DNA from: DATBFX01 sp036558305
GTDB lineage: Bacteria; Chloroflexota; Chloroflexia; Thermomicrobiales; UBA6265
Reading direction: 5' to 3'
DNA length: 28,817 nucleotides
Assembly: GCA_036558305.1 (NCBI GenBank)
Contig: DATBFX010000500.1
Coordinates: 1 to 28,817 of the forward strand
Shown: positions 1 to 7,054 of the stretch, one piece after another
How positions within the stretch are numbered: the first letter of the stretch is position 1
Layout of the letters: the number at the start of each line of letters is the position of its first letter
Notes under the pieces: generated by a model
Seen by the model: only the letters and a program-made list of their open reading frames with translations
Database searches by the model: none
What the model was told of the DNA's origin: nothing
Program-made: the position numbers and the translations under genes

Positions 1-169
1 CTATCATGAGGCCGGAACGGAATTGGTCCTCTTCGTCAACGACGAGAAGCGAACCGTCACGGTCGAGCACGCCGACGGGCGAACCGAGGTGCTGAAGGAG
101 GGCGACGTCTTCGACGGCGGCGACGTCATGCCCGGCTTCCGCGTTTCCGTGAATGATCTGTTTCGCTAG
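1..169 (+). CDS. Uma2-type endonuclease, C-terminal fragment
   Basis: Only the last 55 codons are present, read from base 2 to a TAG at 167-169. The fragment has a beta-rich stretch (LVLFVNDEKRTVTVEHADG) followed by an EGD-x-FDGGDVMPGFR-type ending. In my knowledge of the Uma2 (DUF820) family, proteins of the PD-(D/E)XK nuclease superfamily often end with a GD.LDGGDVLPGF-like motif and a short tail, which fits here. The catalytic core would lie upstream, outside the window, so activity cannot be judged. The stop overlaps by four bases the stop of the convergent gene at 166-474. Confidence is moderate because only the tail is visible. Confidence 0.55.
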   Translation, partial: YHEAGTELVLFVNDEKRTVTVEHADGRTEVLKEGDVFDGGDVMPGFRVSVNDLFR

Positions 170-474
170 GGCACGTCTGGTGGAAAAACGTCGAAGCCGC
201 CTCCGAGCTTGACGGGCGGCGCCGCCAGCATCGGGGCTAGCTGCTCCATGTTCCGCCCCATCACGTCCCCGTGCATATGGGCTTCCATCGCCGCCAGGTC
301 CGTGTAGCTCTCGAAGGCGTAGAAGCGATTCTCATTGGACTCATCCTGGACGAGATGGTAGCGCACCGTCCCCGGCTCTTCCCTGAGGCTCTCCTCGGCG
401 AGTTGCCGGGCCAACCGCCGGAAGTCCTCGCGCCGCTCGGGCAGAATATCGGCCTGGTACAACTGGCTGTACAT
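166..474 (-). CDS. antibiotic biosynthesis monooxygenase (ABM) / YgiN-like protein
   Basis: Protein of 102 residues, the usual size of a single ABM ferredoxin-like domain. Visible hallmarks are an early R-x-D-F-x-x-LA-x-x-LAEESLREEPGT helix-turn, the strand VRYHLVQDESNENRFYAFESY, and a helix with the AHMHGDVMG segment that resembles the A-H-x-x-S/T-xH region of quinol monooxygenases such as YgiN. Family members are small cytosolic dimers that oxidise quinols or degrade heme or aromatic compounds; the substrate here cannot be told. The ATG at 474 is supported by a perfect AAGGAGG six bases upstream on the minus strand. It is separated by about 100 bases from the upstream M20 peptidase gene, so the two may or may not be cotranscribed. 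Confidence 0.75.
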   Translation of the reverse strand: MYSQLYQADILPERREDFRRLARQLAEESLREEPGTVRYHLVQDESNENRFYAFESYTDLAAMEAHMHGDVMGRNMEQLAPMLAAPPVKLGGGFDVFPPDVP

Positions 475-574
475 CCTTGCCTCCTTGGCAACGAGCGCGC
501 GAAGTCAAAAAGTCTGACGCGGTGCCACGATTGCAGACCGCCGTTCCTTGCCAAACACGACATCGTCGCGGGCG

Positions 575-1765
575 TCAGGCTGACAACCCCAAGAGTCGCC
601 CGATCGTCTGGACATACACCTTCGCCTCGGTGACGAGGTCGTCGATGAAAACGGCTTCGTTGGCGCCGTGGGCATTTTCGCCGCCGGGGCCGAAGCCGAC
701 GGTGTCGACCCCGGCCTGGCGGTAGAAGCGGCCGTCGGTGGCGCCGGCCCAGGCGACGAAGTACTCGGGTTTCTGGCCCGTCACCGCGCGGACGCTGGCC
801 TGGAAGGCTTGAACCAGCGGCGAGTCCTCGGGCGTGATGTTGGCGGGGATGTAGTCGTGGCGGGGGTCTTCCTCGATCGTGTAGCGGAAGTCGGAGTCGT
901 CGGCGGTGATGGCGTCGAGGGCGGCGCGGACTTCCGTGATGACGGTCTCGCGGGTCTCGCCGGGGATGAGACGGCGGTCGACCTGGATGGTGCATTCGCC
1001 GGGGACGACGTTGTGGGCGATGCCGGCGTGGATGGTGTTGACGCTGATCACCGGTTTGCCGACCGAGGGGTGAAATTTGTCGAGGTCGCCTTCGAGGGCG
1101 AGGACGCCCTTGGCCGCCTTGGCGATGGCGTTGATGCCGGTGGCGCGGGCGGTGGCGGTGTGGGAGGCGCGACCGTGGAAGGTGATTTCGAAGTTGAAGA
1201 TGCCGCGCTCGGCGTTGCGGACCATGAGGTCGCTCTTCTCGCCGATGAAGCAATAGTCGGGCTTCGGTAGGTGCCCAGCCGCGATCTCCGCGAGAACGTG
1301 AAGCGTCCCGTAGGCACCGCTCGTTTCCTCGTCGGAGACGACGTGCGCCTGGAGTCGGCCACGGAGCGGGGCGTCCTTGAGGAGTTCGAGGAGATAGAGC
1401 ATGACGCCGGTGGACGACTTCATGTCGGAGGCGCCGCGCCCGTAGAGACGGGAGCCGTCGGCGCTGACCACGGGCGTGAAGGGGTCGGTCCGCCAGGAGT
1501 CGGCGTCGGAGACGGGGACGGTGTCGAGGTGACCGTTCATGGCGATGGTCGGACCGTCGCCGTTCCCGATCGAGGCGACGACGTTCGGCCGGTTCGGGTC
1601 TTTGGCGACGATCTGGAATTCGAGCCCGCGTTTGCCGCACCAGTCGGCGACGAAGGCCATCACGTCGCGTTCCTGACCGCTCGGGCTCGGGATCGCGACG
1701 AGGTCGCCGGCGATCTTGACGATCGCCTCGCGGTCGATCTGCTCGGTCCACCGATTGACGGCCAC
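575..1765 (-). CDS. M20 family metallopeptidase (ArgE/DapE/carboxypeptidase G2-type)
   Basis: 396 residues, typical for the family of two-metal amidohydrolases that cleave N-acyl amino acids or small peptides in the cytosol. The first metal motif is NGHLDTVP (H79, D81), the bridging aspartate lies in YGRGASDMKSS (D114), the catalytic and metal glutamates are in SDEETSG (E146, E147), a further ligand region is IGEKSD, and the last histidine is in GGENAHGANE (H366). The lid/dimerisation domain spans about residues 185-300 and includes the G-R-A-S-H signature. The start is GTG at 1765 with GGGGAGAG about six bases upstream; no ATG fits. Exact substrate (acetylornithine, succinyl-diaminopimelate or a dipeptide) is not determined. 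No biosynthetic neighbour points to one, so a salvage or catabolic role is equally likely. Confidence 0.88.
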   Translation of the reverse strand: MAVNRWTEQIDREAIVKIAGDLVAIPSPSGQERDVMAFVADWCGKRGLEFQIVAKDPNRPNVVASIGNGDGPTIAMNGHLDTVPVSDADSWRTDPFTPVVSADGSRLYGRGASDMKSSTGVMLYLLELLKDAPLRGRLQAHVVSDEETSGAYGTLHVLAEIAAGHLPKPDYCFIGEKSDLMVRNAERGIFNFEITFHGRASHTATARATGINAIAKAAKGVLALEGDLDKFHPSVGKPVISVNTIHAGIAHNVVPGECTIQVDRRLIPGETRETVITEVRAALDAITADDSDFRYTIEEDPRHDYIPANITPEDSPLVQAFQASVRAVTGQKPEYFVAWAGATDGRFYRQAGVDTVGFGPGGENAHGANEAVFIDDLVTEAKVYVQTIGRLLGLSA

Positions 1766-1788
1766 GCAGCACTCTCCCCAATTGACGA

Positions 1789-1853
1789 TCTCAAGTCTCT
1801 GGTCTCAGGTCCCAAGTGACATGATCCATCGCCGTGGGACCTGAGACTTGAGA
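1789..1853. repeat. imperfect inverted repeat between M20 and darA genes
   Basis: A perfect 13-base inverted repeat (GTCTCAGGTCCCA at 1802-1814 against its complement at 1835-1847) is extended outward by a second match, TCTCAAGTCTC at 1789-1799 against GAGACTTGAGA at 1843-1853, displaced by a few bases. The arms are built from a reiterated CTCAAGTCT/CTCAGGTC-type short unit. It lies between a minus-strand stop and a minus-strand start and is not followed by a T-run on either strand, so it looks more like a dispersed palindromic element than a classic terminator. Confidence 0.7.
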
Positions 1854-1868
1854 CCTGCGACCCGCGTC

Positions 1869-2198
1869 CTACACGCGCACGAAGCGCGACACCTTGGCGA
1901 CGAAGACGACGGCGCCGCCGACCTCGACCTCGAAATTCTCCGGCATGTAGAGGAGTCCGGGTTCCAGCGCCGGCGAATACGGGACGGCGATCTGCGTCCG
2001 GCGGCGGCAGGTGCGGCGCAGGATCGCCATCACGTTCGGGACCACGACGTCCTCGACCCCGATCATCAGGCTGGTGTTGCCGGTTCGCAAGAAGGAACCG
2101 GTGGTGCTGATTTTCGTGAAGCGGTGCCCGGCCTCGATCAGACCGGCGGTCAAGCCGTCGACGTCTTCGTCTTGGACGATCGCGATGATCAGCTTCAT
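1869..2198 (-). CDS. darA: cyclic-di-AMP receptor, DarA/PstA (YaaQ) family
   Basis: 109 residues from the ATG at 2198, which as I recall is the length of Bacillus YaaQ/DarA. The protein begins MKLIIAIVQDED and has the family features DxxGLTxxLIExGHRFTKISTTGSFLRTGNTSLMIG, then the second strand pair ending ENFEVEVGGAVVFV. DarA proteins are PII-like cytosolic trimers that bind c-di-AMP; the downstream partner is unknown in most bacteria. A longer reading beginning at 2225 is possible, but AAAGGAGC seven bases before 2198 and family length settle the start. It follows the RAM and GAF gene group on the same strand with a gap of about 190 bases, so it probably has its own promoter. The link to osmotic or cell-wall signalling is family knowledge, not seen here. 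Confidence 0.88.
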   Translation of the reverse strand: MKLIIAIVQDEDVDGLTAGLIEAGHRFTKISTTGSFLRTGNTSLMIGVEDVVVPNVMAILRRTCRRRTQIAVPYSPALEPGLLYMPENFEVEVGGAVVFVAKVSRFVRV

Positions 2199-2323
2199 CG
2201 TCGAAGCTCCTTTCTCGTTGGCCATGAGGGCCGCTCAACCGCGATCGGAGGGCGATCCCTCGTCACGATGCGGTCGAGCTTGTCGTCTCACGGGCACGGG
2301 AGAGTTTACCAGATAGGACCGGG

Positions 2324-2338
2324 AGAAATGCCATTTCT
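2324..2338. promoter_or_regulatory. 15-base palindrome upstream of darA
   Basis: AGAAATGCCATTTCT is a perfect 7-1-7 palindrome in an unusually AT-rich patch about 125 bases before the darA start. On the minus strand it is followed by TAAACT, a possible -10. It could be an operator for darA, but no matching copy was seen elsewhere in the window. Confidence 0.35.
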
Positions 2339-2365
2339 TCGGTTGGTGATCAACAATGTTAACCG

Positions 2366-2383
2366 CGTGCCCGGCGTGGCACG
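2366..2383 (-). terminator. weak hairpin after the GAF gene
   Basis: On the minus strand, immediately after the TAA of the GAF gene, CGTGCC and GGCACG form a six-base stem around a six-base loop, followed by a moderately T-rich stretch (GTTAACATTGTTG). The stem is short and the T-run broken, so termination would be partial at best. Confidence 0.3.
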
Positions 2384-2390
2384 GCGCGGC

Positions 2391-3278
2391 TTAGAGGCGA
2401 CGGCGACTCTCGCGACCGATGCGGACCAGGCCGCGTTCGAGGAGCGAGGCGGCGACGGCCGAGGCGACGCCGAACTGGAGACCGGCCGCGGTGGCGACGT
2501 CGTCGAGGGACCGGTTGCCGTCGAACTGGTTGAGGATCACCCACTCCTGGGGGGAGACCTCGAACGTGTCGTCGGCCTCGATCGGCGGTCGCAAAACGAG
2601 GTCGAGGATTGTCGTCTCGGTCAAACCGTGGGATGGCGTCCCGGTCGGCCGCCAACCGTGGCGGCGACTCTCCGCCGCCAGGGCCTCGGCCAGGGCATCG
2701 ACCGCTTGCTCGATGGCGTCGGCGTGGCGCTCCATCTCCTCGACGCGCGCGACGTCGACCGCCTCGATCACGGCGACGACTTCGCCACCGTTGACGACCG
2801 GGACGCCCAGGTAGCTCTTGAAGCCGAGATCCGATGGGCGCGGCACGGCGGGTTCGTGCGGGCGGTCCGGCGAGAGGATCAGGGCGCGCTTTTGGTGATA
2901 AGCGGACATCGGGAGGACGAGCGAGTCGGGCGCGATCAGACCGTAGTAGAAACCGCCGTCGTCGAGGACCGTCGCGGCGTGCCACCGCTGCCCTTTCGGC
3001 ACCGGACGGAAGAGCGTAACCCGGCGGGCGCCGGTCGTTTGCATCGCGTGCTGCAGCAGCATCGCGATCTGGCGGTCGACGTCGGCGGCGCCGCCGTCGA
3101 CGCCGAGTTCGGCGGTGATGTGCGCCTGCGCGCGGCGCTGGAGTTGCGTGGTGTAGCGCTTGCGCTCCTCGCGGGCGCGCTCCTCCGACCCGGCGCCGCC
3201 GGGGTGACCGTTGGCCTGGGCGCCGTTTTCGGGCGCGGCGTTCGGCCGTACCATGACCAGATTCCGGTCCATCACCAC
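2391..3278 (-). CDS. GAF-domain protein with C-terminal winged-helix-like region
   Basis: 295 residues. A low-complexity, probably disordered N-terminus (to about residue 35, rich in N, G, A, E) leads into a predicted helix, a GAF-like sensory domain at about residues 65-200 (ARRVTLFRPVPKG near its start, then YLGVPVVNGGEVVAVIEAVD, the typical GAF beta-strand block), and a C-terminal segment (about 235-290, EWVILNQFDGNRSLDDVATAAGL then ASLLERGLVRIG) that reads like a small winged-helix. No enzymatic output domain is present, so it may be a ligand-sensing adaptor or transcription-associated factor. The GTG at 3278 directly follows the TAG of the RAM gene (3279-3281), implying translational coupling; an ATG at 3272 is the alternative start. 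Ligand and partner are unknown. Confidence 0.72.
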   Translation of the reverse strand: MVMDRNLVMVRPNAAPENGAQANGHPGGAGSEERAREERKRYTTQLQRRAQAHITAELGVDGGAADVDRQIAMLLQHAMQTTGARRVTLFRPVPKGQRWHAATVLDDGGFYYGLIAPDSLVLPMSAYHQKRALILSPDRPHEPAVPRPSDLGFKSYLGVPVVNGGEVVAVIEAVDVARVEEMERHADAIEQAVDALAEALAAESRRHGWRPTGTPSHGLTETTILDLVLRPPIEADDTFEVSPQEWVILNQFDGNRSLDDVATAAGLQFGVASAVAASLLERGLVRIGRESRRRL

Positions 3279-3503
3279 CTACCCGATAGAGAGCAAGGTG
3301 ACCGTGCTCAAGACGCCGTCGGTCCGCTGGATCATGCCCATCACGAGTTCGCCGAGGCGTTTCGGATCCTCGGCCTCGATCACCGCGACGAGATCGTACG
3401 TGCCGGCGACGGCGTCGACCTGCGAGACGCCGGCCTGCCGCAGGGTATCCTGAATCGACGGCGACTTGCCCACCTCGGCGGTGATCAAAACGTACGCTTT
3501 CAT
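3279..3503 (-). CDS. stand-alone Lrp/AsnC ligand-binding (RAM) domain protein
   Basis: 74 residues comprising one alpha/beta sandwich: MKAYVLITAEVG, IQDTLRQAGVSQVDAVAGTYDLVAVIEAED, then LGELVMGMIQRTDGVLSTVTLLSIG. This is the RAM domain of Lrp/AsnC regulators without a helix-turn-helix. Known stand-alone RAM proteins form oligomeric rings and bind small effectors, usually amino acids, but do not bind DNA alone. The ATG at 3503 has a purine-rich GGGAGGGGAG upstream; a much longer reading frame extends upstream but is a shadow of the neighbouring gene. It lies between the hypothetical protein at 3530-3973 (26-base gap) and the GAF gene (no gap), so the three are probably one transcript. A role as effector sensor for the GAF partner is inference. 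Confidence 0.85.
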   Translation of the reverse strand: MKAYVLITAEVGKSPSIQDTLRQAGVSQVDAVAGTYDLVAVIEAEDPKRLGELVMGMIQRTDGVLSTVTLLSIG

Positions 3504-3529
3504 CCCCGCTCCCCTCCCAGGTGCATGGG

Positions 3530-3973
3530 TCAATCTCCGGTCCCGCGCTGCCAGAGCGTCTTCATGCCGACGCCGCGGACGAGATCGCGCAACTGGGTCC
3601 GCTCGATGGATTTCAGCTCGCGGTAGAGCTCCTGGACCTGATCGACGAGCTCCTCGCCGCCTTCGAGGCGGCAGCGGTCGACGATGGCGTCGAGGATACC
3701 GCTCTCGGACAGACTGGTCACCGCCCCCGGCCAGGGGGCGAGCGTCAACCGTTCGGGCAACGGCAACTCCGGGCGCAACCGCCGGAACGAGAGGAGCCGG
3801 TCGCTCGGCGTCTCCACCATCTGGTCGAGCAGGAGCAGCGGGCCCTCGTCGCCGTGGCGGCGCATGTCGAGGATCAGCGACTGGCCGACGCGGAGGAAGA
3901 AGACGCTCATCACCTCGGCCGTGCGCACGGCGGCCACGAACCGTTCGTGGAAATCGTCCGTCGCCGGGTCCAT
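3530..3973 (-). CDS. conserved-looking hypothetical protein, mostly helical
   Basis: 147 residues from the ATG at 3973, preceded by a G-rich stretch (GGCGGGGGG); an in-frame start further upstream (4060) would overlap the inositol-phosphatase gene and has no ribosome-binding site. I do not recognise the family. The protein is acidic and helical: FVAAVRTAEVMSVFFLRVGQSLILDMRR at the N-terminus, a central LLLLDQMVETPSDRLLSFRRLRPELPLP segment, and a C-terminal coiled-coil-like stretch (GEELVDQVQELYRELKSIER). There is no signal peptide or membrane span. Its position 26 bases upstream of the RAM gene suggests it belongs to that sensor cluster. Function unknown. Confidence 0.6.
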   Translation of the reverse strand: MDPATDDFHERFVAAVRTAEVMSVFFLRVGQSLILDMRRHGDEGPLLLLDQMVETPSDRLLSFRRLRPELPLPERLTLAPWPGAVTSLSESGILDAIVDRCRLEGGEELVDQVQELYRELKSIERTQLRDLVRGVGMKTLWQRGTGD

Positions 3974-4040
3974 CGGAGCCCCCCGCCGGGTCGCCATCAA
4001 GGTCGATCGGTCGCATCGCTCCCGGCGCGGACAGTCTACC

Positions 4041-4883
4041 CTACCCACGTCGACCACCAACCAACGCGGCGCCGCCGAGGATCGCCTGACGGACGACGCC
4101 GAGCATCGCGTCGTGGATGCGACCGTTGCTGGCGATCACCTGCCGCCGGTAGGGGTCGAACGGTTCGTTGTCGTAGGTCGTCGCCGTGCCACCGGCTTCG
4201 AGGACCATCAAACCGCCGGCGGCGAGGTCCCAGGGCTGGAGCGGTCGTTCCCAGAAACCGTCGAGACGACCGGCCGCGACGTAGCAGAGGTTCAAGGCGG
4301 CGGCGCCGTCGCGGCGGGTTCCCTGCGAGGCGTTGAGGAAGACGTCCCAGATGGCCGAGGTTTCGCCCCGTTGCTCGATGTCGTAGGGAAAACCGGTCGC
4401 GAGCAAGGAGCGGATCAGTTGGTCGGTGGTCGAGACGTGGATCGGCTCGCCGTTCAGCGTGGCGCCTCGGTCGCGCTCGGCGACGAAGAGTTCGTCGCGC
4501 ATCGGGTCGTAGACGACGCCGAGCTGGACGATACCCTGGTGTTCCAGGGCGATCGAGACGGCAAAGTGGGGATAACCGTGGGCATAGTTGGTCGTGCCGT
4601 CGAGCGGATCGACGACCCAGCCAAATGCTGGGACCTCGCTGCCGTCGGGACCGGCACCGCGCGCCCCTTCCTCGCCGAGCAGGCGGTGGTCGGGAAAGGC
4701 CCGGCGGAGGCGCGAGGCGATCAACTCCTCCGACGCCCGATCGGCGTCGGTAACAAGATCGACCGTCCCTTTGAAATCGATCGTACGGGTGCGTTTCAAG
4801 CGGTCCCGCAAGATCGCACCCGCGTCGCGCGCCGCCGAGATCGCAACCTCGCGCGCCGAGGCGGGTACCTGTGTCGTCGTCAT
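4041..4883 (-). CDS. inositol monophosphatase family protein
   Basis: 280 residues, normal for this family of Mg-dependent, Li-sensitive phosphomonoesterases. Metal-binding motifs are intact: GEEG (E71, E72), VVDPLDGTTNYAHG (D92, D95, with G96-T97) and the late WDLAAGGLMVLEAGG (D219). The TRRDGAAALNLCYVAAGRLDGFWE block before it is also typical. Likely substrates are inositol-1-phosphate or a related sugar phosphate (histidinol phosphate and 3'-phosphoadenosine-5'-phosphate phosphatases are relatives), and no neighbour decides between them. The ATG at 4883 gives an MTTTQ start; ribosome-binding sequence is weak. It lies 80 bases after tsaD on the same strand and could be read from the same transcript. 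Confidence 0.87.
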   Translation of the reverse strand: MTTTQVPASAREVAISAARDAGAILRDRLKRTRTIDFKGTVDLVTDADRASEELIASRLRRAFPDHRLLGEEGARGAGPDGSEVPAFGWVVDPLDGTTNYAHGYPHFAVSIALEHQGIVQLGVVYDPMRDELFVAERDRGATLNGEPIHVSTTDQLIRSLLATGFPYDIEQRGETSAIWDVFLNASQGTRRDGAAALNLCYVAAGRLDGFWERPLQPWDLAAGGLMVLEAGGTATTYDNEPFDPYRRQVIASNGRIHDAMLGVVRQAILGGAALVGGRRG

Positions 4884-4963
4884 GTCGTCGTCACCGTCGT
4901 GGATCGCACGTCGTTGGGCGCGCACGGCGGCGCGTCCGCAGACATCCTACCAGGAGGAACCGG

Positions 4964-6088
4964 CTATGCCTCACCCCCGAAAGTCACGGCTTGGGCTGGA
5001 ACCAGCGGCAGGCGGGGGTGGACGTCGGCTTCCCATCCGGCCTGGGCGCCGCGACGGATCGCGAAGAAGGCGGCACCGGCGACCATCGCCGCGTTGTCGG
5101 TGCAGAGCTCGATCGGCGGGAAGCGGACCGGCAGGCCGTCTTGACCGAACACCGACGCCGCCTCGGTTTCGATCCGCCGTCGGAGGGCCGCGTTGGCGGC
5201 GACGCCGCCGGCCAGGAGCAGCGTCTTCGCGCCGAACTCGCGGGCGGCGCGGACGGCTTTGACCGCCAGCACCTCGACCAATGCCTCCTGGTAGGCGGCG
5301 GCGAGGTCGGCGCCGGGAAAGTCGGCCGAGTAAACGGGGGGGCGGTGTTCGGCGAACGGTCCGGGTGGGCGTTCGTCGGTGACGGGTAGTGGGAGCCGGT
5401 ACGGCTCGGCGAGGCGGAGGAGGGCCGTTTTGAGACCGGAGAAACTGAAGTCGTAGGAGTCGCCGAGCCAGGCGCGCGGGAGGTCGAATCGGGCCGGGTC
5501 GCCTCCCTGGGCGGCGCGCTGGATGGCGGGACCGCCGGGGTAACCGAGACCGAGGAGGCGGGCGCCCTTGTCGAACGCCTCGCCGGCCGCGTCGTCGAGG
5601 GTGCGGCCGAGGTGGCGATACTTGCCGTGCCCGGTCATCAGGATCAACTCGCTGTGACCGCCGGAGACGAGGAGGCAGACGAGGGGGAAGGCAGGGGAAG
5701 GGGGTGGTTCCTCGTCGGGTCTGGCCAGCCAGTTGGCGTAGACGTGCGCTTCGAGGTGGTTGACCGGAACGAGCGGGCGATCGAGCACGTAGGCGAGGGT
5801 CTTGGCGACGTTGACGCCGACCAGGAGCGAGCCGGCGAGACCGGGGCCCTCGGTGACGGCGATCGCGTCGATCTCGCGGCGACCGACGCCGGCCTCGGCG
5901 AGCGCGGTCTCGACGACGGGGATGATGGCGCGGACGTGACCGCGGGCCGCCAACTCCGGGACGACACCGCCGTGCGTTTGGTGGAGCGCGATCTGTGATG
6001 AGATGACGTTGGAACGGATCTGGCGGCCGTCGACGACGACGGCGGCGGCCGTTTCGTCGCAGGAGGTCTCGATCCCGAGGACGTTCAC
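4964..6088 (-). CDS. tsaD: tRNA N6-adenosine threonylcarbamoyltransferase TsaD
   Basis: 374 residues, slightly longer than the usual 335-350. It starts with the ASKHA phosphate motif MNVLGIETSCDETAAAVV, has the iron-binding HLEAH (H111, H115) and the VSGGHSEL motif (141-148), and ends with LCTDNAAMVAGAA containing the second metal aspartate. TsaD transfers threonylcarbamoyl from TC-AMP to A37 of ANN-decoding tRNAs, working with TsaB and TsaE in the cytosol; both partners are elsewhere in this window. The start is GTG at 6088, and GTGA overlaps the rimI stop, so the two genes are translationally coupled. The extra length is mostly a loop of about 50 residues (YRLPLPVTDERPPGPFAEHR region) between conserved blocks. 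Confidence 0.95.
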   Translation of the reverse strand: MNVLGIETSCDETAAAVVVDGRQIRSNVISSQIALHQTHGGVVPELAARGHVRAIIPVVETALAEAGVGRREIDAIAVTEGPGLAGSLLVGVNVAKTLAYVLDRPLVPVNHLEAHVYANWLARPDEEPPPSPAFPLVCLLVSGGHSELILMTGHGKYRHLGRTLDDAAGEAFDKGARLLGLGYPGGPAIQRAAQGGDPARFDLPRAWLGDSYDFSFSGLKTALLRLAEPYRLPLPVTDERPPGPFAEHRPPVYSADFPGADLAAAYQEALVEVLAVKAVRAAREFGAKTLLLAGGVAANAALRRRIETEAASVFGQDGLPVRFPPIELCTDNAAMVAGAAFFAIRRGAQAGWEADVHPRLPLVPAQAVTFGGEA

Positions 6089-6798
6089 CGGAGGTGATCG
6101 CCGCTACCCGCGGCGCCGTAGGGTGGCAAACCGACCCAGGGGCTGCGCTGGGCGGCCGGCACGGCGACGGACGGGCCCAGGCGGGTTGCGAGCGCGCGCC
6201 GGAGCTCTTCGATCCGGGCGAGATAGGCGGGATCGCGCAGCGACCGGGACCACATGACGTAGGCGTCCTCGCCGTTGTCGCTGTAGTAACGACGACGGGT
6301 GCCCTGCACGACGAAGCCGTACTTGCGGTAGAGGTCCTGGGCGACGTGGTTGGAGACGCGGACTTCGAGGGTCAACCAGGTGGCACCGCGGCGGACGGCT
6401 TCGTCCACCAGTGCCAGCAAGAGCAACTCGCCGAAACCGCGCCCCCGGTAGAGCGGATCGACGCCGATCGTGGTGATGTGCGCCTCGTCGAAGACGGTCC
6501 ACATCCCGGCGAAACCGGCGACGTGGGGGGTAGTGGGCGGTGCCGTCGAGCGCCGGGAAAAGGGCAGGAGAGGAAGCCGAGGCAAGACGCGCAGGCCCTC
6601 GCCGAGGCGGGTCGAGCCGTGACCGTTGGCATGGCCGTTGTCGGATGCCGATGCGACGTCGTCCGGGAGCGCGCGCAACAGGACGTAGTAGTTCTGCTCG
6701 TGGTTGCGCAGCTCGCGGCGGTAGGCGGAGGCGGGCCAGGGGTTGGCGAAGCAGCGCCGTTCGACGCGGCCGACTTCGGCCACGTCGTCCTGGGCCAT
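6085..6798 (-). CDS. rimI: ribosomal protein bS18 N-acetyltransferase-like (RimI), GNAT fold
   Basis: GNAT acetyltransferase: ERRCFANPWP at the N-terminus (the F-x-x-PW motif of RimI), the acetyl-CoA motif ITTIGVDPLYRGRGFGELLLLALVDEA, then LEVRVSNHVAQDLYRKYGFVVQGTRRRYYSDNGEDAYVMW, all typical. RimI acetylates the N-terminus of S18 in model bacteria and is commonly next to tsaB/tsaD. An insertion of about 40 residues rich in G, H, N and P (SASDNGHANGHG) sits between the second and third strands, and a tail of about 40 residues follows the domain. The ATG at 6798 is the first good start, but the expected first strand (PAFRLETM) is encoded just upstream, so a TTG at 6807 or a more distant start may be used. 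GTGA overlap couples it to tsaD. Confidence 0.87.
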   Translation of the reverse strand: MAQDDVAEVGRVERRCFANPWPASAYRRELRNHEQNYYVLLRALPDDVASASDNGHANGHGSTRLGEGLRVLPRLPLLPFSRRSTAPPTTPHVAGFAGMWTVFDEAHITTIGVDPLYRGRGFGELLLLALVDEAVRRGATWLTLEVRVSNHVAQDLYRKYGFVVQGTRRRYYSDNGEDAYVMWSRSLRDPAYLARIEELRRALATRLGPSVAVPAAQRSPWVGLPPYGAAGSGDHLR

Positions 6799-6970
6799 CG
6801 TTTCCAAGCGGAAGGCGGGGTTCGGAATCGGTCGGTCCCTTCGTTGGAAAACGAGGCGCGGGCAAACGGCGGGCGCCCGCGGTGCCGCACGGACGTTAGC
6901 ACGTGTCCGGTGACGGGACAACCGACGCGGGCTGCTGCCGGGTTGGAACGGAGTTCGGCCCGGCGACGTC

Positions 6971-7022
6971 TTGCATTCTCGCCCGTTCTCTGCAATATTC
7001 GATACCAAGGTTCGCATATATT
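6971..7022 (+). promoter_or_regulatory. tentative promoter for the cysteine-rich pair
   Basis: This is an AT-rich island in the divergent space between rimI and the first cysteine-rich gene. One reading is TTGCAT (6971-6976), 17 bases, AATATT (6994-6999); another -10 is TATATT at 7017-7022, five of six to consensus, about 32 bases before the start codon. Neither has a good matching -35, so assignment is weak. Confidence 0.28.
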
Positions 7023-7054
7023 CGAGCAGGACGCCGAAGACGAAAGGGGAGCCG

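Noticed and set aside
1848..3626. Long plus-strand reading frame across darA, GAF and RAM genes
   Set aside because: Shadow of the minus-strand genes; no motif, no start site and no plausible composition.
5644..5967. Serine/proline/arginine-rich minus-strand frame inside tsaD
   Set aside because: Out-of-frame shadow of tsaD.
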